A DNA stretch of 64,000 nucleotides from Dirofilaria immitis. Taxonomy: Eukaryota > Nematoda > Chromadorea > Rhabditida > Onchocercidae. Where the stretch lies: assembly GCA_024305405.1 (NCBI GenBank), contig JAKNDB010000110.1:3224001-3288000 (forward strand), read 5' to 3'. The notes under the pieces are model-generated. The model worked only from the letters and a program-made list of their open reading frames with translations, searched no databases and was not told where the DNA came from. Each line of letters opens with the position of its first letter. The first letter of the stretch is position 1. The position numbers and the translations under genes were made by a program. Below are positions 53,465-64,000 of the stretch, in pieces.

Positions 53465-54832
53465 CTAGAATCTTCTAGAATCAAGATACTTTTTGTTGAC
53501 AAGTCTGATTTTCCTAACATCTCGATATTTATTAATAATGCATATTTCGGATTTACCAATAAGGAATAAAGTGAAAAATTGAACTAAAATGCATGCTGCA
53601 ATTGAAAAAATTGCGCAATTTCTGAATAAGCTGAATGAAAAGGAACGAACCATATCACAATAGGGATAGCTCAAAGGTACAGTAGTTCTGTTTGAATAAT
53701 GTGATGACGAACCTCGCATTCGATAATATGGTTCTGGAATCGACAATGATTCTTCTGGATGGGAAATAATTCCGTCCATGCTTTTTTGATTACTAGAAAT
53801 ATGTATCACTGTACAAGGAATTATCACTGTGTTGTAAACGCTAGGACAAATATAAATTTAGTAAATCTACAGGTCTTTAATTTTGAACTTCATTCGGTTG
53901 CAGTTAGATGTACTAATATTTCTTTCGAAATATTTTATGAACTAATTGCTAGATTAAAATTAAATTTGATTAATACTTATTTATGACCAACAATAATTTA
54001 CATAAGCAATATCATTTGCTCAAAAAGCTGTTGTTTTGAATCAGAAAACAGATCCGATCCCTTTCTATACTTATCAAGCAAGCAAAGTTTTATAGAGCAA
54101 TATTTTTAATGCCAAAAGTACATTTGAGATTATTTTTGAAACTCAACACAATCTGCAATGAAGTTCGTTGTGCATTAACAATGCTTTCGTAGTCTTATGC
54201 TGTCATAATTTATGCTATGTTTTACGATGGATTTCATTCCATCGATTATCATGAAATACTATCAATTTAGCGGGTAACTTCACATCAATAACAAAAAACT
54301 TTTCCAAATATCTGACAACATTCAAATACAATAAAACGTGAATTATGGAATGAAATTTGCACCAGTTTCATCGTCCTTTCACAATACCCTTATTAATGAT
54401 ATTCGAATAAATGAAATAGTAAAATATCAAAAACATGATTCCTCAAAAATCACCTGCTTCACTCCAATCACCTGTTTAGTCTACCTTAATTTAGCTGTTT
54501 GAGTTTTAGAAGAAATAATATATAAAGCTTTCTCGAAGTGGTCATATTTGTAGCCAGTAACTAAAAGAAAGGAGGAATATAAGGAAATAGCGAAATAGAA
54601 AAATTCGCTAAGCCAATTGGGAGTAACGATAAGGCATCAAATTGTGAAATAGGATGAATGTAACATATAGCCTCCATCCAAACTCTTCTGAATTGGCCTT
54701 TCGGGATTTCGGTTTATCGCTTTCACTCAACAGATTAATAGCATCACCACTTCTGTTATTGTTATATATGCATGTATCATTGGCTAACTGAATCTCTAAA
54801 AGATAACTTCTGACAATAAATAATACTTTCAT
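53465..54832 (-). CDS. Unrecognised gene, two probable exons, one membrane helix
   Basis: I do not recognise this product. An exon near 54832-54690 reads from MKVLFIVRSYLLEIQL, or begins at the acceptor TGTCAG at 54810, through DTCIYNNNRSGDAINL and PKSRKANSEEFGWR. A second exon begins after TTTCTAG at about 53802. It carries a proline/serine/tyrosine-rich stretch (PEESLSIPEPYYRMRGSSSH), a membrane helix (CAIFSIAACILVQFFTLFLIG) and a basic tail (KYRDVRKIRLVNKKYL) to a stop at 53465. The two do not join in phase with a plain GT donor; a GC donor or a missing base would be needed. ATG at the start of the second exon, 17 bases after the acceptor, could instead begin a separate small gene. Codon choice looks like real coding sequence. 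Confidence 0.35.
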
Positions 54833-54901
54833 ATTCTTGTTGAACATTTTTCGAAATTCATTAAAGCTAGTAACTTTTAAAATTTCAGAAAAAATGGACA
54901 C

Positions 54902-55689
54902 TTATTTAAATTATGAAGAAAAAGTAGGAAGCAAAACGAGATTGATAAAAGCTGACTCAAAATATTCAATTGCAAGTGGTTAGTCGTCAACTGGTATATT
55001 GAATAAGAAATTATTTATCGAATGAACAAGTTTCTGAAAGGCAATTTAATAATTAAGAGAAATAATCTTCTGCATATGTTTTCAATATTTAACAAAATCA
55101 ACAACATTTAAATATGTGCAGATTTCATGACAACAGTGAAAAACAAAAAAGCTAAGAAGTTTAAATGTCAAGTAATATTCAACCAATGCAAAAGCAACAG
55201 ATCATAAGCCTATTTTCATACTCGAAATTATTTTTATTAGCTGTTATGCTTTATATTGACTAACTGTCACAGGCGTTAACTGTGTTGTCGGCAAATTTTT
55301 GTTCATTTTGCAATACATTTTCTGATATTTGTTATCAGTCCCTGTTGTGTCCTTACCACTTTTATACTCACATTATTATTATTTTTCGGATTCCTTAATG
55401 CTTAGTAACATCACATGTTCTTCACGCTAATGTTTGGTGACACCACGTCCCTCCAACGGAAAGCTAAGGAAGCTGATTCTTGGCTGCGTTAAATATATAC
55501 TCGTAATAAGTGAAACGTAGTGAAGCGATAGCACGCATAATTGTACGTAAGTGTGAAGTGTGGGGTTGAGAGTGTTCTGGAAGTGGAACTGAAGTGCTGT
55601 GGATCTCGGATGAGAGGAAGGAAAGTGGTCTGAATTGTGTATAAGATGTTTGAAGTGGTGAACTGAAGAGAATGAATATATGATGTAAT
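54902..55689. other. Divergent intergenic region before RAB3GAP1
   Basis: Between the unknown minus-strand gene and RAB3GAP1 (plus), so it probably holds both promoters. A stretch near 55555-55640 is richer in G than the flanks (GTGAAGTGTGGGGTTGAGAG). No exon is supported. Confidence 0.4.
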
Positions 55690-55696
55690 ATTACAG
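55689..55696 (+). promoter_or_regulatory. Splice acceptor 14 bases before the RAB3GAP1 start
   Basis: TATTACAG ends at 55696 and the start ATG is at 55711. The closeness fits a spliced-leader acceptor, although a cis-spliced leader exon cannot be excluded. Confidence 0.45.
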
Positions 55697-55710
55697 GATA
55701 GCAATTGGAT

Positions 55711-58700
55711 ATGACATCAACATCAATGTCCTCCAGTGCGGAGGGTTACGATGAAGACGTCTTTGAAATTGAAGATTTCACAATTGTTACAGTTAAGGAA
55801 GGTTTGTGTGCTGAAATGGAGCAATTACTTTATAAATGGGGACTTAATGGCGACAACGGCAACAGTTATTCTTTTACGAAGGTATTGGAATGTTAATTAT
55901 TCTTAATAGAATATTACGCAATGAATTATATTTTAGGCAACACTGGCGGAATGCCAATGGGATTCAAAGTTTGAAGAGATTACGTACGGAAATAATCACT
56001 TGATTGTTACCCACTACTGGCCGAAAAATCTTGAAAAAGTCGAACAAATAACGAAATCGAATGTGATTGATGCGAACACTTCGGATTCTTTTCTGTGCAA
56101 TGCTGCGCGACTATTCTGGTCGTCTGAGACGGATTTCTGTCCAGGATCCATTATTTGCAATCAGGTTGGTCCGAAAATTCCATAAAAATTCAGAATGTGT
56201 TGTTTAAGAAGAAGATAGTAATTATTTCACGTTCTTGATATGTGTTGTTGATATAGAGTTGTGATTACAGTTTGGAGTCCTCGAATTCATTTTATTAACA
56301 CCATCTGATTGGCATTTGGATAAAGTGTCGAATGAAGACCAGTTACGAGGGTTATTGTCATCCATTACGGAATCTGTTGGAAAAGCTGGATGGTATGGTT
56401 TTGATATCGCTTAGTTGTGAGAAAGAATACATTTATTTCGGTCTTTCTTGTGCGTTAGTAAAATTCATAGTAATCAGCGAGTTAAGTTTGCTGACTTCTA
56501 ATGACTACGTCATTAAAAGCATCCAAGCATCTTTCAGCTCCTTACCAATATTTGTACAATATGGTGAAAGAGAACGGCAACTTTATTTCGGCATTTGTCA
56601 AAATAATTCCATGCGCACTAATTTCGAGTCAGTTCACCAACGTCGAGGCCACCCATTAAAGTGTCATTTATCGGGATGTCTAGATATCTTTAGGGAAACT
56701 TTGGTATATTTTGTTATCTCTTATTTTGTTGCCATAAATTTTATTCTTAATTAAAAGAATAAAAGTTGACGTTATATATCCTGTACATATAAAGTTCATT
56801 AAGCATATAGTTTATTTGATATTTCAGCATCCTTCTTTGATGGATGAAAGAAATCTGCGGATATCTATACAGTTCGATTATGTGCTTCAGGTTTGCTTAT
56901 TGCCTCGAATCATTGCATGATTTAGTTGGATTGTTTTGAGATTATTGTTCAGATATTAGCGAATTTAAATTGTTCGTTCTGCTTAAGGATAAGCCCTGCT
57001 ATGCACTTCCCAAAAAAATATCGTGTTCGAGGACGAATTAATACCAGCAGAAGATGCAAGTATTATTAATATTTCTCATCTTCCATTTGGTGCTGCTACA
57101 GATGCAATTGAGTAAGTAGTCAGTTTCAAATTTTATTTGTTAAATATGATTTAAAGCTTGCTTATTGTGTATTTCCAAATTTTCTATTTATTATTTTAGG
57201 GAATTTGGTCTGTCAGCTATTTGGTCGAACATCGAAAGAGGAATTGCTGTGGAGGAACAGAACCTCTCCAATTTAGACCCCCAGAGGGCGTTAGAATGGA
57301 GTGCATGGATTTCAGTACAGAAAAATGCGTCATATCTGATGAGTAAATTTTGATTTTTACTACTTTATAGATTATTAAGTTTCATGAGTTTCTATTTTAT
57401 ATGAGTTCCAGGCATCACTTTCTCGAAATTGTGTTTTGTTTATTTTACATTTTTGCTGAATACTTACCGAAACAGGCTTATTTTAAAACAGCTTTAAAAT
57501 ATTTCTTAGATGCAATGTCCTTTAAATATTAATATGTTCTCTGCACTCCTGACTTTTTTGTAATTTTTTTTAATTTTTATTTTTTGATCAGTGTTATCCT
57601 TCAACGCGGCAAACGTGAGAACTTAGAATATAACTCTTTCAGTAACAAAAGTTTGTTTGTCAAACCAAGGGGAGCAGATAATTAGACTGTTATTTTTTGA
57701 GGTTCTTGCTTGAGAAAATTGTTAGAAACTGCTAACTCACACGAAGACTCAAGTTCGATCTTTCAAAAACGAGAGCATTCAAGGCAGGATGCAAGTCAAG
57801 CACTATCTTCATTGTTATCTCCAACAATACCAGAAAGTATCTCAATTAGAAGCACAGACCGCCTAGCAAATGAAAGCGATTTAGAACCTGTACGTTTATT
57901 ACTACAACGTTTTCTCTCATCTGAATCACTTATATCTTGTAACGTTTTAATCAATCGAAACTGAGGCATCTGATTATAGGACATTATTCGGCATTGGGTT
58001 GCTAAAGTATTTGAAAAACCGAAACGAGAACACGTTTTGCCAAACTATAACACTTCATGCAATGTAGGTGTTGAATCGGCGTGCTCAATGGAAAGACCAT
58101 CGAGTCCTGGCCCAGGTGGTGCTGTTAAGAGTGTTCAATGTTTAAAAACATGTCGTGCGGAAGATATGAAGGAGGATGGAAGCATACTGGAGATTTACCA
58201 AAAACTTAGCGTAAGTTTTTCAGAATTGTTATGTATACTGAAAATCATCCATCTTATCAAAATATATATTTCTTTCATGTTATAGAATGTCAGCGAGTCC
58301 ATCACGGTGATATTGTACATGCTTGTCATGGAACTCGTTCAAGCTCTTATATACACAGCTTTTTGCATTTCCATTAGTTGTGTAACCAGTAATTTTATGA
58401 ATTTTTGAAGGATATATTAGCAACATGTAAATCAGCTCCAGAATCTAGCTTAACTAGTCGCATTTCTGTTGCGCTTGCGCAGATGTTGTGTGCTCAGAAT
58501 CATTCATTAGCCAGATTTTTTCATTTGTGGTCAGCCATTACCTATGAACTGCAGGAATATTACGAAAAAAATTTATGCATTCCTGGGTATGTATTATTAA
58601 ATTTTTATTGATTATCAGACCAGTCACTTTGTAAATCCAAATAGCAACACAGTTATAATATTTATTATCCACTGCCACAAATTTCCTTTTGGACAATAAG

Positions 58701-61700
58701 TTTTGTAGAATGGATGAATCCTTAGTTCCTGACTTGTCTACCTGTAAATTTCATCAGAATCTACAGCTTTTACAATGTGCAGTTGAAGCTAAAAAACGAC
58801 GTGAATCAAAGAATCTTTTAAGAAATGGCAACTTTATAAGTTCGGTACATTTTTTCATTTATGGTCAGACTTCGATTTTATAATTGGATTTATGATTTGA
58901 AGTCCTTCTAAGATTTTATAGACGATTCAGAATCACATTACATTCGATGTTGCAGAAGAAGATGAATTTTTCGATGCACCGGAATCGTTGGAGGAAAATG
59001 ATAAACAAACATCAGCAGAAGAATCAGAATTTTCAGGAGCAGAAGGGCGCTTGAAACCTTTTGGCACGTTACGACTCTTTTATTTTCCCGACAGACTTAT
59101 CTATGAACCTGTTACGCAGGTGTGTATTTATTTAGCTTATGTCTATCTTGTCATTTTTCTTCATGCATTGTGTCTATCATGTCCTTTTTCTTTCAGAGTC
59201 GTGTCCCGGTAACTGAAGATATGCTCGAAAGGCACACTGAATATTTAGCTTCGTTGAAGGATCCTGAAGAACGAGTAAAAGCACAGCTGGAGCCGCTTTT
59301 TCAGATATGGAAGCTTTTAAAGTATGATACATTTCTTTATAGATGCTGACATACTATGAATTGCATAAATAAACTTTTTTGCAGGCGGCCAATCCAGGTT
59401 GCTGTTTTGAAGATTTTGTGAGGTGGCACTCTCCTCGTGACTTTATTATAAATAATGGAAATACGGGCGAAGGCAAGCTCTGAACTTATGTTTTTGTTTT
59501 GTTTATATTTATATCTGTAATTTTCTGAGTCGATTAACTGTTATCATAATAATCTGTATGTATGCTTTAAAGGCCGCTTATCAAGTCGCATGACGGGTGA
59601 TGATAATACTTGGCAAAAGACATGGAATCAGGCACAACCGAAACCTGCTTATCGTCAAAAATGCTATTTGATGATCTGAAAGCGGCTAATAAGGTAATTA
59701 TCATTCATTTCAATTTCAGAGAAAGGATATTGAATTTAAATTATGTTCAATCACATTTCTTCATTTTTGTTATCTGTTCAGTTTTACTATGCATATTTTA
59801 GTTTTCATTTCTGAAAAGAATTAATGTTAAGATCAGATATCTTAAATATAACTTATTCTTTGTTCGTATAAATTAACAAATGAATCGCAATTTCCAGATC
59901 ATTAGTGACTTTGAAAATTTGACCTTATCCAGATTGATTGTTTATATCCTACCAGTTTTGTTCAAATTTGCGTCTGCACAATTAGTGGATGAATGTTAGT
60001 TTTTTTTAAAATCATTATACGACTTTCTAGCCTATCTTTAGATGTTCCTACAACAGAACATAGTCAAATCATTTCCTTTGATCTGCAGCTGATTAAACTG
60101 CATCCATTTCTGATTATTAGCTTTAATGCGATTTTATCTTGAATTGCTGAAGTATTGTTGTCAATACCAATGTCCCAACACTTCTTAATTTTTCCCCTGT
60201 TGCTAGCTCCCACTTTGGAATAACGCATCAGAACTGAATTTTTCTTGAAGTCAATATTATACGTGAAGTAATATTTATTCTCTTAGAATGTCTCGCACTT
60301 CATATCTAATCTACTTCCATTTTTTTCATTTCATAATTTATTGTTGTTGAATATTTATAGCAAGATTATATTTTGCTCTTGTTGGAGACAAATTACTCAG
60401 CCTTTGCAAAAAAGTATCCGATTGTACAAGGAGCAATGATTTGGAAGATTACTTAGATGCTGTCAAGGATATGACAGAAATTGAGAGAGTGGTTGCCTGC
60501 TGTAATATACTTTACGCACAATTAGTTTCTGCCAACGATAAAAAAGTTTGTTTATTTTATTTTATCAAATTTTTTTAATTGGTTTTTTCTAAAAGTTCAT
60601 ATAAAAGCTGATTAAAAGTTGTTTGATTTTTAAGCTAATAAAGTTCTTTTAAAATCCTAGTCTTTTTAAAAAATATTTCCACTAAATAGATTTAATTTCT
60701 CTTGTGGTTTCCTGTACCGTTTATCCGATTGTTTAGTCCTCAGAAATATTCGAAGATTTCTTTTGCTTAACAGAACTGTTTCAGCAATTAGTTTTCACTT
60801 CGATTCGATTTCGTGAAAATAAATTTAGGTAATGTAATTGTCGAAAAATCATATAACTTGAAATATATCCAATTCTACAGAGTTATATGAACTTATTGAT
60901 CAGAGTGTTATCTTGTTGCTTTTTTGATGAATTTTGTCAAAAATCTGAATAAAATTGCTCATTTTCCACATTTCTTGTTGTATGTTATCTCCTATTTATC
61001 AATACATTGTTTTGTAAGTGTGCAATAACAAATTTTAATTGTAGTTAACCGAAGATGAAAAGTGTGAAATACGACAATTCGTTATGTTACTTGTACGATT
61101 AAACGAGCTAAATTGCAAAAGCGCTGTCAGTGGTGAAAAAGCTGGTGCTGGCTATCGAGTGCCGATTGTTCGAGGTTTATGTGGACCTGTCGGTTCAGCT
61201 TTGAAGAGCCTCTTTTTGGTTCTTCTATAAAAAATTTTGTAAATAGGTAAACTTATTGTTTTCAGCTGTATCGTCTGTTGCTACTATCACTTTTTTCGAT
61301 TGCACCTTGCATGATTAGTATATGCTAGTTTATATTTTTATACAGACTAATGTATGTGAGTTTATATCGTTTTACTGTCTTTACTGTCGCTTATTAGTAA
61401 TCTTTGCTTATCAAAACCTCATTATTTCTTACAGAAAGTGAAGATAGAACAAAATTTTTAGTAATTTATAATGCACATAAAATGTTTTTCCAGTATTTCT
61501 GAACTAGATTTTTGTTTATATTCTACAGGAGCGAAAAGAGAACCCTTGAGCAAATTCTCACTGGCGACGAAGATATGCCGTATCGCAGGTAAGTCTTTCG
61601 CAAAATTTTTCCATATGAATAAAATGCAAAGAAACCAGCTACTGATGCTAATTTACCTATTAGATTATTCTGATGCAATGGAATATCTTATGTACCAGAC

Positions 61701-61891
61701 GAAATATTATCTGTCTGTGGTCTCTGTTCTTTCCAAACAACTTCATTTCTAGGAGGCAATATATAATGCGATGCGATGCTCGTAGACCCACGCTTGGTTC
61801 TCGAACACTACCACAAAGATTGTATGCTGCAATATCAAAAGAAGAATATAGAATTTGTTTGACACTGTCAACCGATACCGTCTTATCGTAG
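55711..61891 (+). CDS. rbg-1: Rab3 GTPase-activating protein catalytic subunit (RAB3GAP1)
   Basis: With a non-catalytic partner this protein acts on Rab3 in vesicle exocytosis, and on Rab18. The start at 55711 (MTSTSMSSSAEGYDEDVFEI) gives the family's N-terminal DVFEIEDFT. Later hallmarks are PIFVQYGERERQLYFG, FKLFVLLKDKPCYALPKK, ALEWSAWISVQ, LLLQRFLSSES, FFHLWSAITYELQ, DEFFDAPES, NPGCCFEDFVRWHSPRDF, GRLSSRMTGDDNTWQKTW and the C-terminal TLPQRLYAAISKEEYRI. Exons span the whole interval (for example 55711-55881, 57171-57347 and 61537-61589). NPGCC-F-EDFVRWHSPRDF and the RMTGDDNTW block form the conserved catalytic half. One-base shifts at homopolymers occur at 57012-57018, 59297-59301 and 59657-59661; each resumes the family sequence. 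The junction before DISEFKLF is also one base out. The segment around 61200 is uncertain. Confidence 0.9.
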
Positions 61892-61943
61892 TTCTAAAAG
61901 TAGTATCTGTTTCGCTATTAATTGATTTATTCGAAGATGCTAA

Positions 61944-61949
61944 AATAAA
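61944..61949 (+). terminator. Polyadenylation signal of RAB3GAP1
   Basis: AATAAA 53 bases after the RAB3GAP1 stop, same strand. Confidence 0.5.
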
Positions 61950-62807
61950 ATAGCGATAGTATTATGCTGAAGTGATATTAGGAATTGAGTAGATATGAAT
62001 CAGTCTAAATATTTGCACATTACGAAGGTTTAAATAATTTCATATCATAACTGAAAAAAGTTATGAATTTCATTTTTAAGAATTCATATGGATTTATGCT
62101 AGATAGGAAGAGCTATTCGGAAAAAAATACTCAATTTTTAGTGTTTTGGATTCATCTTTCCGTGATATACTGTATTGATCATATGAAATTGATTAGCCGA
62201 AGTCGTTAAAATAATGGAGAAAATAGAAAGAATAAGAAGGGATGTATCTCTAAGCATCCTTTTTCATCGTAATCGAATTTCTGGTATAGTAAAGCCATAT
62301 CAAGCAACACGTTTTGATATATTAATGCCGTATGAAGTTTCGAAATAGTTTATTGATGTGATCTGAGGTTTACTTGTACACTTTCTCTTACTTACATAAT
62401 TATACGAATTTATGGCTACCTTTCATCTGATATTTCACTGTTGAAAGCTAATTCAGTTCTAACTGAAATGACACAAAGATTTGTACAGTGTTATCACTTC
62501 TTGGAAATGTATTGACAATAGTTGAAATGAGCAATTTCAATTGGTCAAATGTATTTTACGAAAGGTCGAAACCTTTTCGGGAATTATTAGAAACTGCAGC
62601 AAAGCAAGTCAGCTTGGTTATTCCAAAGTAGTTCATCATCGTTTTCATTGCCTGGCTTTGAGTTCTCATCGTCGAGTGTCTCTAAAAAATGTTTTTGCAA
62701 GAGTCTTGATACTGGCAGGATTCTGTGGTATTAAGTATAAGATATGAAGTCCAGGAATTCTTCTGTTCCTCCATCTTTTGTTTTCTATGAAGGGATTTCT
62801 GGCCATT
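61950..62807. other. Gap between convergent genes
   Basis: Between the 3' ends of RAB3GAP1 (plus) and the tyrosine phosphatase (minus). Short open frames here show no motif or splice support. Confidence 0.5.
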
Positions 62808-62813
62808 TTTATT
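62808..62813 (-). terminator. Polyadenylation signal of the tyrosine phosphatase gene
   Basis: AATAAA on the minus strand (TTTATT as given), about 46 bases downstream of the phosphatase stop codon. Confidence 0.5.
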
Positions 62814-62859
62814 GGCTTAAAAATCAAGAACCTTAAAGCAAAATCCATACCCGAGAAAG

Positions 62860-63635
62860 TTAGGCATGCAGGAATTTATCTTGGTCACTCTGTTCACAGA
62901 TTTCCGGGAGTAGTCTTTCCATGCGTTGTAGTGCTAAATAAATGAACGCATACTGTCCTGGAAGCTGTACAGCTCCAAATCTGCAATATAATAGCAACGA
63001 GGTATTGAGATGAAATAGGACGTCTGCTGGAAACTTTGGAAGGAGGGCACATCAATCGAGCTAGGTGTAACGGTGATCTGGAAACTGCAAAAGACAATCA
63101 GTGGATTAACTGGGATTGTTTAATAATAAGTGGCGTGAATATCATCCAGGATCTCGAGATCTACATAGAATTTTCGTGGCTCAACTATCATGGAAAACCA
63201 CACTGAATGATTAGAAAGTCATGTTGATTATTGTTGTAAACATATCTGTTTTCCAGACCTCTGTCTCCGTAATCTGGATACAGTTGAAAAGACGTCAATA
63301 TTTTCTGGAGTTTTACAAAGCTGATCCACCCCAGAGCTATCGCGATAAATGTGCAGGTTCGACCAATTCCAGCACTGCAAATATTAAATAGTGTTTTATG
63401 TTCATTGTGAATGATAAATAACAAACCATTTTTTAAAAAATAGTCACTTAAAGAAAAATTACCTGCAATGGACAAGAACTGGCGCTGTGTGAGAGAACAA
63501 TCGTCGATATTCGTTTCTGTAACTTTCCATAGCAACGATTACTTTCAGAAGTTGAGTGATATGTTGCATAGGCAAACGGTGATCTAACCATTCCGTAAAC
63601 CAAATATGCCACACGTGATGCTCCAAACTACCACG
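62860..63635 (-). CDS. Protein tyrosine phosphatase, 3' part (5' end outside or unresolved)
   Basis: Classical PTPs remove phosphate from tyrosine with a catalytic cysteine. Three exons fit: 63635-63463, 63374-63259 and 62980-62860. The signature loop is VHCSAGIGRTCTF, with the nucleophilic Cys and the binding Arg intact but Cys where Gly usually follows GRT. The WPD loop reads WLDHRLP, keeping the acid Asp but with Leu in place of Pro. Downstream, the family's FSTVSRLRRQRFGAVQ and QYAFIYLALQ close the domain, and the protein ends about 25 residues later at DKFLHA. One base is missing at the C run 63329-63332 (minus-strand G run), after ALG; the frame then resumes as VDQLCKTPENIDVFS. The N-terminal half of the phosphatase domain is not in the window, so receptor or cytosolic type cannot be told. 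Confidence 0.87.
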
Positions 63636-64000
63636 CTACAAATATAGGTTGGTTCTACCGCTCATCTTTAAATATGGTTTACAGAATAGCCGTAATTAAT
63701 GAATGAGGATTCAGAGAAAAATTGAAGTTAGAAGTATTAAATATTACTAGAAATATTGCATAATCCCTATGCTTTCAAAATATCGGAACTTCGGAACAGT
63801 TCAATGCAATATGTTATCTACTTTTACAAGCACAAACCAAACACAGTCAGAAGTTATCTTGCGAAGCTAAATATCAGCTTTCCGGGAAATGGAAAGATAC
63901 TCTCATTCAAACTCCCTTAAGTCTTAAAGAATAACTTATTTTAATATCTAGACACAATAATTTTAGAAGCTTCCAATCAAATAAAAATCAATACATTTAA
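63636..64000. other. Probable intron of the phosphatase gene
   Basis: Upstream of the first visible phosphatase exon. No further exon is recognisable before the window ends. Confidence 0.45.

Overview
The window is nuclear DNA from a nematode. It is strongly AT-rich, its genes are split into many short exons by introns ending in pyrimidine-rich AG sites, and it is full of microsatellites. Several products point to the filarial (spirurid, clade III) lineage. The clearest is a secreted, cysteine-type glutathione peroxidase that closely resembles the filarial cuticular gp29 enzyme as I know it. An EGL-15-type FGF receptor and an innexin also fit a nematode. I cannot name the species.

Layout, left to right. 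At 8-5678 (minus) lies a seven-exon gene for an unrecognised secreted/type I membrane protein. From 5.7 to 17.2 kb there is no gene I can support, but there are striking repeats: a triplet-repeat block at 9.4-9.9 kb, about 200 bp of pure ATG triplets near 13 kb, and a GC-rich foldback at 13.6 kb. An innexin follows at 17202-20802 (plus), then the glutathione peroxidase at 24050-25561 (plus) and a divergent G-protein alpha subunit at 26898-29785 (plus). A large FGF receptor tyrosine kinase gene (egl-15 type) runs on the minus strand from 40236 to 30664. A single candidate terminal exon of an unknown gene sits at 42.1 kb (minus). At 47454-51640 (minus) is the most interesting gene: tesmin/TSO1-like CXC cysteine repeats followed by an AID/APOBEC-type zinc deaminase core. 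Two exons of another unknown minus-strand gene are at 53.5-54.8 kb. RAB3GAP1 (rbg-1 type) occupies 55711-61891 (plus). The 3' part of a receptor-like or cytosolic protein tyrosine phosphatase is at 62860-63635 (minus), running off the right edge.

The genes are functionally mixed: gap junctions, redox defence, G-protein and FGF signalling, Rab3 vesicle traffic, phosphotyrosine signalling and a nucleic-acid deaminase. I see no operon.

A recurrent technical feature matters for anyone using this annotation. At least a dozen exons contain a one-base shift located at or beside a short homopolymer. Every case is explained by one missing base, and the conserved protein resumes at once in the next frame. 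This looks like systematic homopolymer contraction in the assembly rather than a dozen decayed genes, so the frames described below are conceptual across those points.
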